DNA of 64,000 bases from assembly GCA_022497155.1 (NCBI GenBank), contig MU385712.1:1115765-1179764 (forward strand). The letters run 5' to 3'. Within the stretch, counting starts at the first letter, position 1; every line of letters begins with the position of its first letter. Position numbers and translations under genes: made by a program. The DNA is from Whalleya microplaca. Taxonomy: Eukaryota; Ascomycota; Sordariomycetes; Xylariales; Xylariaceae. Below the pieces are notes generated by a model, which made no database searches, was not told where the DNA came from, and was given only the letters and a program-made list of their open reading frames with translations. Of the stretch, positions 47,777 to 57,784 are shown piece by piece.

Positions 47777-47821
47777 GTAGCTCAGCGCAATGTGCTGAGC
47801 TACCACATTGCGCTGAGCTAC
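47777..47821. repeat. Perfect 18-bp hairpin
   Basis: The arm GTAGCTCAGCGCAATGTG at 47777-47794 is exactly complementary to 47804-47821, with a 9-bp loop. The loop itself repeats CTGAGCTAC from the arm, so the CTGAGCTAC/GTAGCTCAG word occurs three times. The structure is self-evident; its role is unknown. Confidence 0.75.
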
Positions 47822-48053
47822 CTTGCCAATCAAATAATTAGGTAGCTAATCCTTGTGATTTATAGGGAACAAGAGGGTAATGTTCCCGCTGTCATGTTCC
47901 CGCATACGCCCCAAATGTGGTAGTGTGGCCACGAACCTCCCTCCAAATTTTCCCTGCATGCTTGACCTTCGACGAACATGTCAATATTCCCCGGCCCGCC
48001 CCATGTCCCAAGCCCGCGGGAACATTTCTATGTTGTCTAGAACCACCCTAGAA

Positions 48054-48485
48054 CGCGCTTGAGCTAGACGCAATGTTGTGAGCTCCCATCCTTGCATCAA
48101 TACGCCCCCATCATTAATCGCAGAGATATCTCCTATGTGTACTCCGTAGCTGAGATCGTCAGAATACAACACGCGGCCGGATGTCGTCCGAGTGCTAGGG
48201 CGCGCTTGAGCTAGACACAATGTTTTGAGCTCCCATCCATGCATCACTACACCTTTATCTCTAATCGGAGAGATATCCCCAACTTACCACTGGCCGTCGG
48301 AAAATAATGTGAGACGGGATGTCTCCCCGGATGCTATGAGCGCGCTTGAGCTCGACACAATGTCGCGGGCTCCAATCCATGCATCGCCGCGCCCTCCTCT
48401 CTAATCGCAAAGATACCCCCCTACGCAGAGATACACCCTACGCACTGCTGGCCGTCGGAATACAACATGCGTGCACACAGTCGTG
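48054..48485. repeat. Diverged tandem array, three units of about 145 bp
   Basis: Units begin at the word CGCGCTTGAGCT near 48054, 48201 and 48341 (spacing 147 and 140 bp). Each continues with matching stretches AATGTxxxGAGCTCC and CATCC-TGCATCA, and then GAGATATCxCC. Divergence is substantial. On the minus strand units 1 and 2 translate to related peptides (GWELxTLxLAQAR and HIGDISAI); unit 3 shows the same words with a stop. This suggests either an old repeat-containing gene that has decayed or a non-coding satellite read fortuitously. Confidence 0.6.
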
Positions 48486-48643
48486 TGTCAATGCAATGCG
48501 ACCGCCAGCCAGCCAGCCTGCCGGCTTAGATTACTTACTTAACCTACATGCAATACGTATGTACATACCGCTGATCTGCCTACCTACCCAGGCACCCAGG
48601 CATTTACATAAGCTAGGTTACTAGGTTACTAGGTTGCTGGGCA

Positions 48644-48709
48644 CACGCAGCAACTGGGCAAATGGTCTGTGCGCTCCGCGCACAGCCCATTTACCCAGTT
48701 GCGCGCGTG
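48644..48709. repeat. Long imperfect hairpin
   Basis: Arms of about 31 bp face each other across a 3-bp loop (TCC at 48675-48677). The inner stem GTGCGC/GCGCAC and the core CAACTGGG/CCCAGTTG are perfect, and only a few positions differ. It is GC-rich and should extrude or fold readily. No gene is adjacent. Confidence 0.7.
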
Positions 48710-49538
48710 GCCAGAAACAATTAATCAATCAACTCATGCCTTTTCTACATACATGACTTATTAACTGTACGTACCTACTTATGGTACGGCGCATTACCTG
48801 CAGCAATCTACTGGTGCGCATTCAAGACCCCACCCAGCCACCTCCGGGGAAGACAGAGGCGCGGGATCTCTGATCCATGTGAAAGCTTAGTACATACCAG
48901 GTAGGATTGACAGGCGCCTGCCTACGCCCCTGTCGTGCCTGGCCATGCGATACAGCCGAGTGGCGCAGGCAGCTTATTCTTCTCTCGCGCGCGAGAGAGA
49001 GAGACGGAGCTTTGACTCGCAGCGCTTCCATCAAGTCAAATCGAATAATTGAATTTTCCAATTGACTTGACGATATTTACCACTTGAGTTGATTACTAGT
49101 GGTCCGCGCACAGACCCAGAGGGCGTTAATAACATGAGAGACATAAGATAGCTGATACCTAGCTAAGTACCGAAAATCTCACGGTATATGGGTGTGGCTT
49201 ATACAAGAGAGAAATACTTGAACCCTATCAAGGGTATCAAGCCAAATGAAATCAAGTCAAGTAATTAGTTGAGTTGATGGAAGCGCTAGCTTCGAGTGCA
49301 CTGAGTATCAAAAGTAAAGCAGTAAATTTGTTCTCAATAGTCAATTCAAATCGTGAAATTCGTTATCGAGACCCCCATAACACATTTTCTCAGCCTGAAC
49401 TCCATCCGGGTATCCAAGTACTCTCTATCGCCATCGAAATCTTTGGGGTATATATACAATAGAAACACTAAAATAAAAGAAAATTCATCCTACAACACCA
49501 CCCGTCATAGCCCGAAAGCGACTTTTTGTCGCCGGCTT

Positions 49539-52008
49539 TCACTGTAAAGAAACATGTGCTCGCTCAACTCCCCATTCTTCCAGGATTGTCGGCTCTTGGG
49601 GGCAGGGAGTCTTGACTACGCCCGAAATCCAGCCACGGCATGCTTCCAGCCGTGAGGCGGTGTATAAATCCCCATCAGAGTTGATGAACTGCTCGTCGAC
49701 CATATCCAGAAGACTCCAGCCATGGGCGTTGCGGACAAATGGGTTAGCTCCTAGCTCGAGGAGCACCCTCACCACATACTTTTGTCCTGACCTCGCGGCA
49801 ACGTGGAGAGCAGTTTCCCCGTGGCGGTTGCGCTTCTCAAGGTCAGCGCCAGCGTTATGAAGAATCCTGAGAATCTTTGTCAGATCCTGCATGTCATATT
49901 TAGAATTCTCCGGTCGATTGACGAATGCCATCAAGGGAGTCTGTCCTTGGTTGTCATAATGGTTGACATCGACTTTCGCAGCAAGAAGGCCATTGAGATA
50001 TTCTACCCGTCTATCCACTTCGGTCGTATCACTGCGCTTTTGTCTCTTATGCCGTCCAGATGCACTAGTTGGTGTGTGAAGACGTTCCACGTCTAGCTCG
50101 ACTTCCGCAAGACAATGGAGCGCATTACGCCCACCTGCATCTTCTAGTCGGGGGTCTGGCGTCGTTGAGTTAACAGGCTCCAGTGAAATAGCATTGACAA
50201 TTGTTTTTAGAAGTTCTGCTTGCGGTCGAATCCAAGCATCCTCTCCATCGTCTGAGGGTATATCGATTCGAGGTAACGAAAGCGTTGTCCTGTCTGAATT
50301 GACCGTGTTCATGGTATTAACATGGTGTGATTGTAGAGCCGCAGCGCGAGCAGGTTGTCTTGATGTCTGAGGGTCCATGGGCTTGACCCCGAAGGCATCC
50401 CGTCGTTTTAGCAAATTCCAGTCGGATAAGCCAGGGGGAATGCGAGTAGAATTCTGCTTGCTGGTTTGAAGCAAGTGGAAAAAGCTGCGCCCATACACGT
50501 CGGTTGCCATAATATCAAAGCCGGCATCCTTCAGCAGGCTGAGAAGGTTCCCCAGCAGGGATTCGTCATCGTACCAAGATCGATGGAGAACGTGGAGAAA
50601 TGTTTGGCCTGCTGTGTTTGTCGTACGCACTGGTAGGTGAGGATCGCTCAGCCCTTGGTGAACAATTTTTAGAAAATCCTTATGATCCCAGTCTGCGGCA
50701 GCAACAAGGTGGAACTTTGTATTTCCAAAAGGGTCTCTCTTTGTAAAATACCGACGAAACCCCTCTAGAGTGTTGATAGATGTGGGATAATCACCAGGAG
50801 TTGTCCATGTATCTGGGATGGCCATTAACTGGTCGGCAACTCGACACCAGCAAGTTTTCGTCTTGTGCGCTGCAGACCCAATCTCACATTGGCCTCTTTC
50901 CTTGAACAAGTCGAAGTTTAAAAAGTCGCCGGGTACAGCATATCTCGCGCTAAACGAATCGTGAAGGATCGGTTCATCAAGCTCGCCGAGATCCCTAGTG
51001 CCTGGTTGGAATTGTGGACTAGGCACGTGTTCCGGAGAAAATGACGATGCTCGTTGCGGATCAAGATCCTTGGGGAACGTAAATTTCTTTACTATAGTAT
51101 GTGGAGTTAGTAATTGCTTGTCTAGATAGCTAGGTGAATAGACAAATGTTGAAGAACTTCTTGAGGGTATCCCATATGCACCCAGACATGCACCAGGAGT
51201 AAATGGGGGTGGGGTGTATGGAGTACGAGAGATGCGTTGTAAATGATTCAGAATGCTGCTTACACACACGCCAAGCACCCTTCGCTTGATCTCGAGGTAC
51301 AGCAGAGAGTTTCTCTGCAAAGCTATTGGTCATACTGGTTTCAGTAGAGTTGGTTAAACCAGTATCTTGGCGAAGCGTGGCCATCCCATTGGGAACCCAT
51401 GGTGTGAAGCGAGGTATGCTGTTGTCATCGAAACAGAAGTTCGGGGAGAGGCCTGTGCTCATAGGAAAGCCGGGGTCAATCGGTTGATGGTTCGAGTGAA
51501 AAGCCGCCGATGTATCGGACTTGTCAAAAGACGCCTGATGCGAATGAGCAAGAGTCATGCTATCGTCGTCGTGGAGCGCAGAGGTGGGGGCATGGCCCTG
51601 GTTCTTCGTTGAATGCGGCGCGGACGATGTGCGAGAGAACATGGATGCGCGCCGGCTTTTCTCGAGTGCGGCGATACGGCGCTTCTCATCGGCTTCGTCT
51701 TTGGGTCTCATCCATCGATGGTCGTTTCCGAGCAAAGTGTTCTTGACCTTGTTCGCAGCCTCCTTTCTATAATACAAGGTAATAACATAAGTCATATGAC
51801 TAAGCAATAGAGTGTGTAGTGTATTAGATCAAGGTGATACATACCCAGGTTGCCAAACGCCATCCTCTAAGAGCTTCAGGATGAGCTCAATGGGAAGCCG
51901 GGTGTAAACGTATAGTCGTACCAGTCTACGAGCCCGAGGGTCGGTCCAGTCCTTCGGACGACCGCCCCGGCTGGTAGAATTGCTGGTAGTGGGTGACGCT
52001 GAGTTCAT
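49539..52008 (-). CDS. Ankyrin-repeat protein with a Clr5-like N-terminal module
   Basis: Model: exon 1 52008-51845, exon 2 51766-51264, exon 3 51091-49539, about 739 aa. The N-terminus has RPKDWTDPRARRLVRLYVYT followed by VWQPGKEAANKVKNTLLGND, a short basic helical module split by intron 1 and similar in style to the fungal Clr5 type. A long Ser/Pro-rich disordered stretch follows. The C-terminal third carries ankyrin repeats (NHYDNQGQTPLMAFVNR, then NRHGETALHVAARSG and ELGANPFVRNAHGWS). A basic HKRQKR may be a nuclear localisation signal. Exon 2 to 3: the acceptor chosen at 51092 follows a TACTAAC branch; an acceptor nearer 51120 also fits phase. A role in chromatin or transcription is possible but unproven. 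Confidence 0.7.
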
Positions 52009-54558
52009 ATCGGTAAGTTGGGGTTGGGGGAGGCAAAGGCGGGATCTGATGCCCTATTGTGGATGTGTGAGCGATGTAAAAAGAAAAGGGAGATGGCCCC
52101 TCCCCAAGGGGGTGATGCTTGGTTAAGAGAGAGTCGAGTCATCGCGGACGAGGCTCGCGGCTCACGGCTCAAGGGACTGGGGGGATCTTGTACGGATGGC
52201 CTAATCAGTTGGCAAGGTTGTTCGGGTTGTTCGAGTTGATCGAAGCACAGGCAATGGGTGGGAGGCAGAGCTTGAGAATGTCCAGGGGTTTGAGGGAGGG
52301 AGAGAGGGACGGAGGCTGGGAGGGAGGGAGAAAGAAGGTGAATGGGGCTTGGAGGGGTTGCAGCGTGCAAGGCAGCTTGGATGCTTGCATGGATGAGGGA
52401 TGAGGGGGGGGGGGGAAGAGGCGGGGCACAGGGTCTCCGCTGGCATCCCCATAGTTTCTTTCTCGCCCAATCACGATCGGGTGTCAGTCGTCCGAGACTG
52501 CTGGTTCGGGAATCTTGTTAGCGCTAAAAGAATATCACTCTTGCCCTGTCAGTAATCCGCACATACATCTCTCATGACGTGACAAGATCAGGCGGGAGCA
52601 ACCCAATTCCACTAGGTTAGCCTTGAACTTAATCCCAATACATATAAGTACAATTGATAGTGTTAAAGACGAACATTTAATTGCCATGGCGCTACCAGTC
52701 CCGAAAAGAATGAAGCACATGCTACATGTATCATCGAGTATAGTCTTGGGGGCTTTTCTAGTCAACCCACTTATAAGTAACTATCACTTGTATTCATGGT
52801 TCCGTAATACAGATACAGATATAGTCGAACTCCGAATACATGAACTTCAAACATACCTTATGTAAACAGAATATGACTACTAAAGATTAATACGAGGTGT
52901 CCGTAAGGTTGTTTGGTTTGTTCATGAGTTATCTCATGCGGCTCCCGCTAGGTTGACCGCTAGGCTCGCAGGCTTGTCGAGTCTGGTCTCATCTATGAGG
53001 TAAGATGGCTGTCCTTGGCCTATCATTGTATGCGCTTGGTGCGAGATGCAGAGACGGGAACATGGTGGCGGTGTGTGGTTGTTGTTGTGTTGTTGTATAG
53101 TGGCAGTGTGGCTGATGCAAAACTTATTGTGCTAACAGGCGGTACAGGAGGCTGTGCCTCAATAGTGGGCCCCAGGCAAAATGTAGAAACCAGATGCCAG
53201 AGCAAAAAGGGTGACCAGGGTGCAGACCTGGCAGGTTAGAAATGGGCGCGACCTGCCTAGCATCCAACCCTCCGGCCTGCCCTCTCACTCATCAATTGAC
53301 TTGTTACCCCTCTGCCCCTCCATCGTTATCACTCAGTTGGTTCGCGAACCGACAGAATCATCAAAATTTTATCTTTGGTTACTTTTCCCTCGAAATCGTA
53401 CTCGAAAGGCAAACAATCGAGGCAGCAACCACGAACACGGCACACCCTAATGCCACTATGCGTTCCTTTCTCATTCTGTCGACCGTCTAGTTATCAGGGA
53501 TCGAACCCAATAGCACATGCTCGTTCTTGACTCTTCAAACCCTGTCTGCTGACGACCTCCGTGATTCAAAGTGGCCTTGCCTACCTAGTATCCATCATCC
53601 CATCGCCCATCGTGATTTGCCAATGCTCTACGGAACTGTACCTACATACACATATTTGAATCTAGAATCTAAGATTTGCTTGACAACAAAACACAAGCTT
53701 TTTAAGCGCACATCACAGCCATCCTCGGCACTCTTCAATTGTTCCAAATTCCGGCGAAGACTGGGATTTCTACTGGCCTGATTTCCGAATTTGACACAAT
53801 TCTCAAATTGAAAAACCAACAATGTCCTAACCTATTTACATAATGCCCATTTAGACGTACCCTTACTCATTTTGAGGCGCTGTCTTTTTCTATTTGTCCT
53901 AATATTTGCCACCCTAGGGAGCCATCAGACCTTAGATGTTCCCCGTAAAGCTTGCCCAATCTTTCGTACCAATTTCAGATGAACAGGTTCATACCATGCC
54001 GCCGATAAAGCAAGTAGCACGAATTCGATGGTGACCAACAGCCGATAGGCACCGATAGGTAGGTTAGTAAGGTGTAGACATCCCCATAGATCCCGAATCT
54101 CCATCCGTCGTCCACACGCGCCGTTTCTTAGCCAATGCCGAAGCCCCCCCTTGACAGTCCGTCTCCATTAGTTTGGATACGGATCACACAGTCATTCTTC
54201 GCCCTTACAATACGTACCTAGGTATTCTCTCAAACAAGCCATAGCCACCCCTATATCGTCGCTGTGGCTACCTAATTATTCGACTTTGACTACATTCTCT
54301 GTCCGTGCCGCGCTTCCGCCTACGGTTTTGCCACTCCACTATGGTATCCGGCCACGCGATACATCAGCTTCCCATCTGAATCGCAAGGTCCACCCTAGCG
54401 TCATACCTTTCAAACAGAGCTTTTCTTCACAGAATGCGCCTCGGTACATATGAAACATTCGTACTCTTTCACTCTTTCGCTTTTCTACACTTCTCCTGTT
54501 GACGTGGCCGTCCATCCGCAGTCACTTGTCCTTGTGTTCGATGATGGTGATGATAGAA
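52009..54558. other. Upstream region of the ankyrin gene and intergenic DNA
   Basis: No gene is supported. Immediately upstream of the ankyrin ATG (on the minus strand) is a pyrimidine-rich tract at 52291-52338, read as CT repeats in the direction of transcription. CT-rich tracts near start sites are common in fungal promoters. A run of twelve G residues sits at 52404-52415. The remainder to 54.5 kb has only short frames. Confidence 0.5.
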
Positions 54559-54566
54559 TATATAAG
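54559..54566 (+). promoter_or_regulatory. TATA box upstream of the small gene at 54.85 kb
   Basis: TATATAAG lies about 290 bp before the proposed ATG and is followed by a CT-rich leader with repeated TCACAACACGGCTCAAACCA-like words. This is the layout of a highly expressed fungal gene with a long 5' leader. Confidence 0.4.
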
Positions 54567-54847
54567 GGGGAGCGGCCACTATGAAGAGACGACCGGACTG
54601 ACACACACGTCTCACTCTTCTATATCATCAACTCCCTTGTCATACCTACTTTATCCAGCTCCAGTCTATAGAGTGCCTTCACAGCCAAAGCCCAATACAC
54701 GAGATCATCTATTCCCATATTCTCTATACTCTATCTACCACATCAATCGAGTCACGCAACTAGTCATCCATCTCGTCCATCACAGCTCAAAACAGCTACT
54801 CTTCCTGTCACAACACGGCTCAAACCAATTACTCTTCCTCTTACAAC

Positions 54848-55111
54848 ATGCCGAGGTAATTCTCTTCCAGATGTTGTCTCCACGGACCCTCCTTACTAAC
54901 CCCACGTCCTAGCTCTCCATCCCGCGGCGGCTCCTACCCCAGCTCCCACAAGCATGCCAGCGGTGGCCAAGACCGAAACGACTCCTACAGTCGCAACACC
55001 GACCCAATGGAGCGGTTCTTTGCTACCGGGAAGTCCAGCGGCAAGTCAGCCGACTCAATGGCTAAAAAACTTGCGGCATGGGATACGCGATATGCCAGTT
55101 CATCGCGCTGA
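54848..55111 (+). CDS. Small hydrophilic protein with an 8-bp first exon
   Basis: Model: exon 1 54848-54855 (ATGCCGAG), a 57-bp intron (GTAATT donor, CTAAC branch, CCTAG acceptor), exon 2 54913-55111, in phase, 68 aa. The product begins MPSSPSRGGSYPSSHKHAS and ends SMAKKLAAWDTRYASSSR. It is Ser/Gly/His-rich, disordered-looking and basic near the end. There is no signal peptide or membrane helix. An ATG frame overlapping in another phase (54954 onward) loses this pattern. The tiny first exon is unusual but the branch point and phase are convincing. I do not recognise a named family; it looks like a small conserved stress or conidiation-type protein, which is a guess. Confidence 0.5.
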
Positions 55112-57067
55112 AAGCTATCTCTTTCGCATTAGCTCCCCGAGCACTCTTTTAGTATGGGCATTGTATACCTAGCATAGCGTCGTTTTGAATGATATCCACC
55201 TTATTTCAACGTCTTCTGTCCCTTACCTGTCCCCGAGTGCTTATCCTATGCCTATGGTATCTCGCCGTGATCATGCAACCCCGTAGAGTCGGTAGCTCGC
55301 CGTAGGAGGATTGACGTCGTTTCGTAGGTCAGCTGATCCGCAACCGTCCCTCGCCCGCCCGGTTGTGCGCCTCTCCAAGACCTTGGTGCTGGGTCGCTGA
55401 AGGGTGTGGGTAGCCCGCGCCGGCATTGGGTAGACCTGGAACACCTACCTACCTATCTGGGTAGCGACTAAAGACCGAGGTTCGCTACACTCCTGATTGG
55501 ACTATGTCCAGTCTAGGTACTACCCAGATCAATTCGTTGACTTACACGGCCGTTTGTAATTCCTACCGCTCATTTCTCTAATTACGTAGACTGCGTTCCA
55601 CAGCTTTGGGCAGTATTGATTCTTGTGTAATTGAAAGCAAAAACCAACGTCAACTGAGACCCGCTGTATTACCCTCAAGTGCTATTCTGCACGATTTTTT
55701 TTGCCAATTGGACACATCCGTGTATGTACATACAGGTCAGCAGGCAGGCAGGCAGGTAAGGTAGGTACACTTTCCGTGACCCCACACATACAAAACCAGT
55801 CCCGGGCACAACGCGGCAACGCCACCCACGAGCGCCACACAGACGGGGAGGGTAAGCGCTATCTCCATCTTTTCCTCCGGTGTCTCGTCTCAGGGGTGGG
55901 TTACGGGCGAATAATTACCCCCAAGAACGCAACTACTTACAACGCCCTAACCTACTTACAACTCCCTAGGTTAGCCTCCCTATATAGCGCATCACCTTAC
56001 CGCGTGCGCAAGCCATTCGCTACACCAACCCTCACCGGCCCCCTGTCGCGATGCCCGCATTATAGGTAAACCAAGATTATTACACCGGCCTCAATCGTTA
56101 TGAAGAGCTAGGTAGGTAGGTATTCGGTGTAGGTAGTAACTAGGTACGGCGTAGCCGACGTGAACACCTTTACCGAGCTCCCAAAGCAAGATCTCTTCAT
56201 CTCAGTATCGTGTCACCACCATCGCCAGCATATCTAGGTGACGCGTACGTGTGAAATGAACAAGACACGGACAAGGTAGGCTGTCACCAGTGTCATGCCA
56301 AGAGTCATCTGCGTATATTAATTACATAGCTCGATGCTTTCACCGCGCTGCAATTCCATAACATGTCAGCAAGCCCAATGTAAGCCCACAACGGCGCTGT
56401 GCCACCCCGTTGTCATCGGATGCCAACTCTATACGTAGAGCAGAGCCGCCAGCGACATGATTGCGCCAGGGCAATTTGCCCCCCCCGGGATGACTAAGGG
56501 CAGGGGCCCCAGCCGCGCCGGGGCATTTGCCCCTCGGGATTGCTGAGAGCCGCCTTATTATAGGGTGGTGATCTCATGAGCTGATTGCTGAGGCAGATAG
56601 GGTGGTAACTGATTGGGGGGAGGGGCCGTACTCCGGAGGCTCTTCCTCAATAAGGTGTCGGTGTTCATGATGGCTACTGTGCCTACGACACGGTCGTGAA
56701 TACGGCGAGATAGGGGTGGATGTGGAACTTGTAACGCCGTTGTGTTTTCGACCTCATTGGCCGAGAAGAGACATACAATGAAGGCAAGCTTTGCAAACAT
56801 ACGCCGCGTGTTCCTAGTGATTCAGAGTCTCAAAATGCCTTGTTGAGTAGTGTCTGCATGGTATGAATTCTCATTGAGTAAAGGTGGTATAGCAAAATGG
56901 GGGCCCCGAACCCATTATACCCCTTAGTCATGTGTAGTATTCCTTCTTTCCGTATGGTACAATGCATGCCATTCCCGCCGAACTCCCGCCCTCAGAATAA
57001 TACACTACTTTGCAAGCCCCTTCATCCATCCATCACCACACACTGCTATGCCATGCTATGCTATCAC
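55112..57067. other. Intergenic region
   Basis: No gene is supported. Microsatellites of the GCAGGCAG/GGTAGGTA kind appear at 55730-55770 and 56110-56150. A short tandem duplication at 56463-56560 is listed separately. Confidence 0.5.
56463..56560. repeat. Tandem duplication of a 52-bp GC-rich unit
   Basis: Two adjacent copies begin GCGCCAGGGCAATTTGCCCC and GCGCCGGGGCATTTGCCCC, 52 bp apart, and both continue CGGGAT-GCTxAG-like. Divergence is small. They sit between genes and have no evident coding role. Confidence 0.55.
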
Positions 57068-57784
57068 TCACTCGACCTTATCCACACCCGGCTCCTCCAT
57101 GACGACGCCGGTCTCCTCGAGCAGGAGCTCGTCGAGCGTGGTGCCGTCCCTAAGGTACACCCAGCCGCCGCGGCCGGTCTCCTGCTTCTGATGCTGGCCC
57201 TCGCTAAGGACCACGTAATCGTAGCGCTTGGGGCCGGACGCGGGCGACGACAGCCAGATCTGCTTGTTGGGCGGCTGCTTATTGAGCACGTAGGTGCCGC
57301 GGGCGGGGATCTTGACGGTCATGACGCCGGACTGCTCACCACCACCATCACCCGATGTCAGCGGGGGAGGAAACTCGAGCGCGATCTTGTCGACCGTGTA
57401 GCCGGACGACTTGTGGGGGACCAGGTGGGGGCGGTATTGGTACGACACACTTACGCTGTACTCGACGTCGATGTCCCCGCGCTCGTCCTGCATCTCCTCG
57501 TACTTCTGCAGCAGCGTCTCCAGGTAGTCGTCCGCCAGCTCGTGGTACTGCACCTCGGTCATCGGCGCGGGCTTGGTGGTCTTCAGGACCTCGGGGGCTA
57601 GCGGCGCGGCGGCGCGGGAGCTCGTCGAGAAGAGGCTTCGCTGGGGGGTGGTCATGCGTTGCCGGTATAGGTCTCGCGTTTGCGCTGCTGTGATGCGGGC
57701 GGCGCGCACAACGGTGCCTCCTCGAGCGGCGTAGGCGCGCGTGGTCAATCGACCGAGCTTCGCGAGGTTCGTCGTGCGGGCCAT
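57068..57784 (-). CDS. yfh1: Mitochondrial frataxin
   Basis: Model: exon 1 57784-57455, a 123-bp intron (GTAAGTGTG donor, GCTGAC branch, GAGCAG acceptor), exon 2 57331-57068, 197 aa. Family knowledge: frataxin is a mitochondrial matrix protein that promotes iron-sulfur cluster assembly on the Nfs1-Isu scaffold. Seen here: an N-terminal Arg/Ala-rich targeting sequence of about 70 residues, an acidic helix [19 protein letters not shown], and [13 protein letters not shown] formed exactly by the splice. The core frataxin strand reads [19 protein letters not shown], and GPKRYDY and WVYLRDG follow. The intron is a multiple of three with no stop, so the unspliced frame stays open; splicing is inferred from domain continuity. 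Length fits fungal frataxins. Confidence 0.92.
   Translation of the reverse strand: MARTTNLAKLGRLTTRAYAARGGTVVRAARITAAQTRDLYRQRMTTPQRSLFSTSSRAAAPLAPEVLKTTKPAPMTEVQYHELADDYLETLLQKYEEMQDERGDIDVEYSVSVSYQYRPHLVPHKSSGYTVDKIALEFPPPLTSGDGGGEQSGVMTVKIPARGTYVLNKQPPNKQIWLSSPASGPKRYDYVVLSEGQHQKQETGRGGWVYLRDGTTLDELLLEETGVVMEEPGVDKVE

Larger units (their letters stand above)
39533..49538. other. Ten-kilobase gene desert with structured repeats
   Basis: No gene is supported in this interval. Frames at 40375-40743, 42663-43004, 44867-45115 and 47377-47702 are isolated, lack splice partners and match no family. What stands out is structure: palindromes near 44.05-44.33 kb, a perfect hairpin at 47.78 kb, a diverged tandem array at 48.05-48.49 kb and a long hairpin at 48.64 kb. 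Microsatellites of the CTAGGTA/CATA kind occur at 46370-46430 and 48560-48640. The region may be decayed repeats. Confidence 0.55.

Noticed and set aside
44000..49000. Possible intact transposon or CRISPR-like array in the desert
   Set aside because: No transposase or reverse-transcriptase frame and no regularly spaced short identical repeats; the three long units are too diverged and long for CRISPR, which is also not expected in a fungus.
53495..53520. GGGTTCGATCCC-like tRNA B-box on the minus strand
   Set aside because: A T stem can be drawn but no acceptor stem or anticodon arm fits upstream.
56897..57601. 234-codon plus-strand frame opposite frataxin
   Set aside because: Leu/Arg-rich shadow of the GC-rich frataxin gene with no start context or family.
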